Of a DNA stretch of 10,602 bases, positions 7,044-10,602 are shown one piece after another. Source of the stretch: DATIJJ01 sp035478795 (GTDB taxonomy: Bacteria > Pseudomonadota > Gammaproteobacteria > DSM-16500); contig DATIJJ010000084.1 of NCBI GenBank assembly GCA_035478795.1, positions 1 to 10,602 of the forward strand, in the 5' to 3' direction. The notes under the pieces are model-generated. The model saw only the letters and a list, made by a program, of their open reading frames with translations. It was not told the origin of the DNA and searched no databases. Position 1 is the stretch's first letter. Each line of letters begins with the position of its first letter. The translations under genes were made by a program, and so were the position numbers.

Positions 7044-9094
7044 CAGGGTTTAACCGGTGCTGTTAAAATTTCAAATCGCTGCAACGCAGCCGACAACCCC
7101 GACGCCTTATCCACATCCGAATCAAATTCAATGGTGTTGACTCCCGATACCAGAACCTTCATCGGAATAACAGCCTGAAATGCGTTATCTTTTTTCCATT
7201 CGAGTTTCAACAAATGCCCATTGATACTGACTCGCATGCTGTTTTGAATGGCAGGCGTCAGAATAGTGACAAACTTGCCTTTTAAAATATACGGTTTTTC
7301 AGCAGGCTGCAGATTAAATAATAAAGTCGCTTGTTTGTTTTTTTTCCAGGCAGACGCTTCATGATGAAAATAATGCACTGTCCAGACCGCTTCATTCCAG
7401 CCGCTGCCCTTGATGGGTAAATCGAGACTCCACCAGTCACCGAATTGCCATTTGTATTGTGAGGGATCCACCGTTCGCCACAGGGATCGACTGAACGGGC
7501 CGGGTTGCGGTATCAGAATAGCGCGATAACGCAGTGCGCCCGGCGTGTTGCTGTCGCGTAGTTGGTTTCTATATTTTTCCAATGCAGCAACGGGAGTGAC
7601 AGAGCCATCCGGTTGGATCGTGACAGTTATTTTCTTTTCAGAACAGGCTGCCCTGTTATAGCAAACATCAACAGAAGCGATGGGTTGTTGATAAAAATAC
7701 GTCAACGCATTGCCGAGATAACCCGCAGGCAACATCCAGGTTTTATCCAGCTGATTGCTTTTATCCAAAATCACGAGCGTGTTGCCTTTCAGGTTTCCGT
7801 CAACATTCTCGATAATATTTTTGAGTAAATAACGCTGTGTCATCGATAATCGCGCATAATGTTCAAATTGAAATAATTGTGCGCCGAGACCAATCAAAAT
7901 CAGAAAAAAAATCAGCAATAGCGCGATCCATTTTTTTGCTCGAAAAAGAATGGCGAGGAATGCAATCCAGACCATAACCGCGCCAAATGTTGCAAATAAA
8001 AAAGTGCGTTGGCTAATATCCAGATGAGCAGGCACTAGTAAAGAAGGGGCATAACCGAACATTAATAACACCATGCCGACCACGGCAAGGCGACCCCATT
8101 TTTTAGTTGATGAGGCCGGATGGGTGTCGATGTCGGTTTTCAAAATAAATAAAAGAAATCCCGCAAGGAGACCTGTTATGACAAAAAGCCAGAGATAACC
8201 GGTACGGCTATATTCTTCAATGGTCATTCGCAGTGCGTCAAACCATCCGCCCAAAAGACTGCGTACGATGCCGATTGAAAATAATTTGGGAAGATAGTGC
8301 AGAAACAGAATCACCGGATTGGAGCCTGCAATCAGACTGGCCTGATAGCTTTGTATGCGAGATGCGACGATAAAACAATAAACCGGATAAATAATGAAAG
8401 GCGCGAGCCAGAGAACAGTCACGAGAAGTCGGGATTTTATGAATTGCAAGGTGTCAGCCAATCCGAAACGCACAAATAATATCAGGAAAGGCAGCAGAAA
8501 AAGACTGTAGCCCGCTTCATAAATTAAAATCGATGTCAGTAAAAAAACAAAAGACAATACGCCAAGGCTGTATGAGACGATACGGCGAGGATTTTGAAAA
8601 GCAGCTACAGAACAGGCACCGCCGAGCAAGACCAGTGCGAGTGCAGAATTAATTCCAATCCCGCGCAAGGCGAGTTGCATGGTATCTGCCGGAAATAACA
8701 GAACCAGACACCCTGCGACGATTCCCCAAAAGCGCGAACCGGTCGCAGCGCGCGTGAGCCACGCCGATGCCAGTCCCTTGATGATGAGCGACAGGATGGT
8801 GATGACATGCCAATAATCCAATGAATTTTTATTGAGTAGATAAGCCAGCGAATGCGGCAGAACAGTCAGCGGGCGTAGTGCATGCGCTGCCAGTGGGCCA
8901 TTCAGGTGAGTAAAAAAAATGGGCCCAGCCTGTTCGAACAGAGCAAGCGTTCCCCACTCTTCCAATAAGGTGCCGGTGGTGAAACCATACGGCAGCCAGA
9001 TCGCCAGAATAATCAGCACCAATGGCAGACAGGACAGAAATAAAAAACGCGCTGTCTTGCCATCGGATGATTGGGAAGAGGTCTGTTTAATCAT
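7043..9094 (-). CDS. Polytopic membrane protein with C-terminal beta-rich domain, GT-C-like (paralogue 1)
   Basis: A 683-residue paralogue of the following gene. The two align without obvious gaps from the first membrane segment to about residue 476, at a constant offset of 10. Shared blocks include AIWLPYGFT (31-39), LLEEWG (43-48), HALRPL (71-76), FPADTMQLA (134-142), SLLGGWFDALRMT (279-291) and QYKWQFGDWW (546-555). The N-terminus has an extra polar stretch of about 15 residues, consistent with an inside location. About 11 membrane segments span roughly 17-408, followed by a soluble C-terminal region with GSGWNEAVWTVHYFHHEAS (563-581) and a beta-rich end. The acidic EEW after the first membrane segment suggests a GT-C type glycosyltransferase, but no nucleotide-sugar GT motif is present and the function is unproven. 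The ATG at 9094 has a weak GGA 6 nt upstream. It is the first gene of the leftward block, 24 nt from the predicted transcription start. Confidence 0.85.
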   Translation of the reverse strand: MIKQTSSQSSDGKTARFLFLSCLPLVLIILAIWLPYGFTTGTLLEEWGTLALFEQAGPIFFTHLNGPLAAHALRPLTVLPHSLAYLLNKNSLDYWHVITILSLIIKGLASAWLTRAATGSRFWGIVAGCLVLLFPADTMQLALRGIGINSALALVLLGGACSVAAFQNPRRIVSYSLGVLSFVFLLTSILIYEAGYSLFLLPFLILFVRFGLADTLQFIKSRLLVTVLWLAPFIIYPVYCFIVASRIQSYQASLIAGSNPVILFLHYLPKLFSIGIVRSLLGGWFDALRMTIEEYSRTGYLWLFVITGLLAGFLLFILKTDIDTHPASSTKKWGRLAVVGMVLLMFGYAPSLLVPAHLDISQRTFLFATFGAVMVWIAFLAILFRAKKWIALLLIFFLILIGLGAQLFQFEHYARLSMTQRYLLKNIIENVDGNLKGNTLVILDKSNQLDKTWMLPAGYLGNALTYFYQQPIASVDVCYNRAACSEKKITVTIQPDGSVTPVAALEKYRNQLRDSNTPGALRYRAILIPQPGPFSRSLWRTVDPSQYKWQFGDWWSLDLPIKGSGWNEAVWTVHYFHHEASAWKKNKQATLLFNLQPAEKPYILKGKFVTILTPAIQNSMRVSINGHLLKLEWKKDNAFQAVIPMKVLVSGVNTIEFDSDVDKASGLSAALQRFEILTAPVKP

Positions 9095-9124
9095 GAGATT
9101 CCAGGGAAATAGTTAACGCCGGCT

Positions 9125-9153
9125 ATCATCACTCTATTGTTGTTGCTCGTCAA
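9125..9153 (-). promoter_or_regulatory. Candidate sigma-70 promoter for the leftward block
   Basis: On the minus strand TTGACG (9153-9148, five of six to consensus) is followed after 17 nt by GATGAT (9130-9125, four of six). Transcription would start near 9118, giving a leader of about 24 nt before the ATG at 9094. It is the best promoter-like pair in the divergent spacer. Confidence 0.5.
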
Positions 9154-9165
9154 GTATTGTATAAA
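9137..9165 (+). promoter_or_regulatory. Candidate sigma-70 promoter for the rightward acetyltransferase-ketoisomerase pair
   Basis: TTGTTG (9137-9142, three of six) is followed after 17 nt by TATAAA (9160-9165, five of six). Transcription would start near 9172, about 20 nt before the ATG chosen at 9194. The -35 element is weak. The site physically overlaps the leftward promoter. Confidence 0.4.
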
Positions 9166-9193
9166 TTGCACCATGAAAACAGGCGAGAATCGT

Positions 9194-9766
9194 ATGATAG
9201 ACCCTTCAGCAAAAATCCATTCCCATGCCCTCATTGAAAAAGATGTGACGATTGGCGCGAATACCCGCATATGGGCATTTGCGCATATTCTCCCTGACGT
9301 CAAAATCGGGGCGAATTGCAATATTTGCGATCATACCCTGATTGAAAATGGCGTGACGCTCGGGGATCGGGTGACGGTCAAATCCGGTGTTTATATCTGG
9401 ACAGGTGTTATTGTTGAAAATGATGTGTTTATTGGCCCGTGTGTGGCATTCACCAATGATAAACGACCGCGCAGTCAGCAGCATCTTGCTGAATACCCCA
9501 AAACACTTTTGCAGGAAGGGTGCAGTGTGGGTGCGAATGCAACGATTTTGCCAGGTGTGACGGTTGGCAAATGGTCGATGATCGGTGCGGGCAGTGTGGT
9601 GACGAAAGATGTTCCCGCGCATGCGCTGGTGTTTGGTAATCCGGCGCGGATTCAGGGCTGGATTTGTTATTGCGGAGAAAGACTGGCATGGACTGAATCA
9701 GAATCTTTTTGTTCATGCGGAAAAAAATACCATCTGGATCGTGAAATTATCAGGGAAATAAAATGA
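9194..9766 (+). CDS. Left-handed beta-helix N-acetyltransferase, FdtC/QdtC (WxcM N-domain) type
   Basis: Cytoplasmic acyl-CoA-dependent transferase, 190 residues, expected to acetylate the 3-amino group of a dTDP-3-amino-3,6-dideoxyhexose. Hexapeptide repeats run from about residue 3 to 85 and resume at 108-150 (VTIGANTRIW, VKIGANCNICDHTLIENGV, VTVKSGVYIW, VFIGPCVAFTND, CSVGANATILPGVTVGKWSM). They end in the family-typical GAGSVVTKDVPAHALVFGNPARIQGW (in part). The loop at 86-106 (FTNDKRPRS) matches the FdtC/QdtC and WbpD/WlbB groups. KSGVYIW and the ketoisomerase next door favour FdtC/QdtC. A C-terminal C-x-C...C-x-C set (C158, C160, C173, C175) looks like a small zinc knuckle. The ATG at 9194 is preferred to in-frame ATGs at 9137 and 9173 because the family begins at this residue, AGGCGAG lies 6 nt upstream, and the predicted transcript starts near 9172. 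The stop overlaps the next start (ATGA). WbpD/WlbB-type activity remains possible. Confidence 0.9.
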   Translation: MIDPSAKIHSHALIEKDVTIGANTRIWAFAHILPDVKIGANCNICDHTLIENGVTLGDRVTVKSGVYIWTGVIVENDVFIGPCVAFTNDKRPRSQQHLAEYPKTLLQEGCSVGANATILPGVTVGKWSMIGAGSVVTKDVPAHALVFGNPARIQGWICYCGERLAWTESESFCSCGKKYHLDREIIREIK

Positions 9767-10170
9767 GTCTAAAAAATTGCAGGCGGGTGATCTTACCGAA
9801 AATCGGCGATGAGCGTGGTTTGTTGAGTTTTGCAGAAGGCGGGAAGCATGTGCCATTTGACATCAAACGTATTTTTTATTCGTATGCGGTACCGGATCAG
9901 AAATCACGTGGCGCGCATGCACATAAAAAACTGGAACAATTTATTCTGGCACTCGGTGGCAGTTTTGAAGTGGAACTGGATGATGGGCAGGAAAAACAGC
10001 GTTTTCTCATGGATAAACCGTGGGAAGGTTTGTATGTCGCTCCGATGACCTGGACATCCGTTGAAAATTTTCAACAGTCGGCGGTTTGTATGGTGCTGGC
10101 GTCGGATGTGTATGATGAAGCGGATTATTATCGGGAGTATGGTGATTTTTTAAAATCAATCGTTTTCTGA
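9763..10170 (+). CDS. dTDP-4-keto-6-deoxyglucose 3,4-ketoisomerase, FdtA/QdtA (WxcM C-domain) type
   Basis: A 135-residue single-domain cupin of the usual family length. FdtA/QdtA enzymes isomerise dTDP-4-keto-6-deoxy-D-glucose to the 3-keto sugar (galacto product in FdtA, gluco in QdtA), which an aminotransferase then aminates. Visible signatures are DERGLLSFAEG (16-26), KRIFYSYAVP (35-44), SRGAHAHKKLEQF (48-60) with the catalytic-type histidines H52 and H54, LYVAPMTWTSVENF (near residues 87-100), and the tail AVCMVLASDVYDEADYYREYG. The start overlaps the acetyltransferase stop by 4 nt (ATGA), with AGGG about 8 nt upstream, so the pair is probably translationally coupled. In some bacteria the two activities are fused as one WxcM protein. 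The FdtA versus QdtA product cannot be settled by eye. No aminotransferase (FdtB/QdtB) follows: the last 43 bp overlap the oppositely oriented dehydratase gene. Confidence 0.92.
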   Translation: MSLKNCRRVILPKIGDERGLLSFAEGGKHVPFDIKRIFYSYAVPDQKSRGAHAHKKLEQFILALGGSFEVELDDGQEKQRFLMDKPWEGLYVAPMTWTSVENFQQSAVCMVLASDVYDEADYYREYGDFLKSIVF

Positions 10171-10602
10171 ATACCTGTTGCAAGATCAACACTCACATCT
10201 AATCCCAGCTCAGTTTGTGCACGCGTGATATCCGGAATGTAACGCGATTCTTCACCCAAATTAATTGATATGGAACCTGTTGGTGAAACCAGTTTTGCAA
10301 GTTCTGCCATATTAATGGCTTTATCTGAACCGACATTATACGGACGCAGTGATTCGCCTCGAGTCAGAATCGTCCACAACCAGATCATTAAATCAGCCGC
10401 ATAAAGATACGAGCGCCAGGTGTTGGCATTTTTAACATGGACAGGCTGATTTTGCAAAAATGCCTGAATAAAATTGCCAATTGCAAAGTGGGAATCCAGT
10501 GGCAACAAGGGGCCCACAAACGCAAAACAGCGCGCAATTTTAATCGAAAAATGATCGGCATATTCCTCAGCCAGTTTTTCTGCAAGACGTTTGCCTTTGA
10601 TA
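10128..10602 (-). CDS. NAD-dependent epimerase/dehydratase, extended SDR (partial, N-terminus beyond window)
   Basis: The C-terminal 157 residues of a nucleotide-sugar-modifying extended short-chain dehydrogenase. The visible part starts IKGKRLAEKLAEEYADHF, so the first residues are just after the expected YxxxK catalytic helix. It continues with KIARCFAFVGPLLPLDSHFA (the substrate loop after a central strand), then NTWRSYLYAADLMIWLW, the R-S/D-Y/F-L-Y-x-x-D motif of this family, and LRPYNVGSDKAINMAELAKL, the NVGS motif. It ends soon after GIQKTIDF with eight extra residues. Sugar epimerases, 4,6-dehydratases and 4-ketoreductases all share these motifs, so the reaction is open. In this locus it could be the reductase or epimerase that acts on the Gmd product or on a dTDP-sugar. 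The gene has no usable start inside the window; an internal GTG at 10517 is not a start. Its tail overlaps the ketoisomerase tail-to-tail. Confidence 0.88.
   Translation of the reverse strand, partial: IKGKRLAEKLAEEYADHFSIKIARCFAFVGPLLPLDSHFAIGNFIQAFLQNQPVHVKNANTWRSYLYAADLMIWLWTILTRGESLRPYNVGSDKAINMAELAKLVSPTGSISINLGEESRYIPDITRAQTELGLDVSVDLATGIQKTIDFKKSPYSR

Noticed and set aside
9137..9193. Upstream starts for the acetyltransferase at 9137 and 9173
   Set aside because: The extra residues are not beta-helix-like and the candidate -10 box at 9160-9165 would lie inside the coding region for the first of them.

Overview
The window is part of a surface-polysaccharide (O-antigen or capsule type) biosynthesis locus. 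It is packed with nucleotide-sugar enzymes, GT-B glycosyltransferases and two large polytopic membrane proteins. Dense packing, start/stop overlaps and Shine-Dalgarno sites show a bacterium. The gmd, WbaZ-like transferase and fdt-type genes fit a Gram-negative proteobacterium. The moderately AT-rich composition and protein style suggest a gammaproteobacterium, possibly Legionellales, but that is a guess from memory of the families. No rRNA, tRNA, CRISPR array or insertion sequence was seen.

Layout. Positions 9094 down to 1 hold a co-directional minus-strand block, in transcription order: a 683-aa membrane protein; its 720-aa paralogue, joined by a TGATG stop/start; a 370-aa WbaZ/WbdB-like GT4 glycosyltransferase, 1 nt further on; a 187-nt spacer; a 970-aa protein with two GT-B glycosyltransferase halves, starting at GTG; and, after 27 nt, gmd (GDP-mannose 4,6-dehydratase), cut by the left edge. 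On the plus strand, starting at 9194, an FdtC/QdtC-like left-handed beta-helix N-acetyltransferase overlaps by 4 nt an FdtA/QdtA-like sugar 3,4-ketoisomerase. The two transcription units diverge from a 99-nt region with overlapping candidate promoters. The right end is the C-terminal part of an NAD-dependent epimerase/dehydratase on the minus strand, whose tail overlaps the ketoisomerase tail by 43 bp.

How the genes could work together (inference). Gmd makes GDP-4-keto-6-deoxy-D-mannose. The ketoisomerase and acetyltransferase would act on a dTDP-4-keto-6-deoxyglucose-derived 3-amino sugar (Fuc3NAc or Qui3NAc type), with the aminotransferase encoded outside the window. The GT-B enzymes assemble the repeat unit on the cytoplasmic face. 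The tandem membrane proteins resemble GT-C transferases with a carboxy-terminal beta-rich domain and may modify or extend the glycan on the periplasmic face. They are the least understood and most interesting part of the window.
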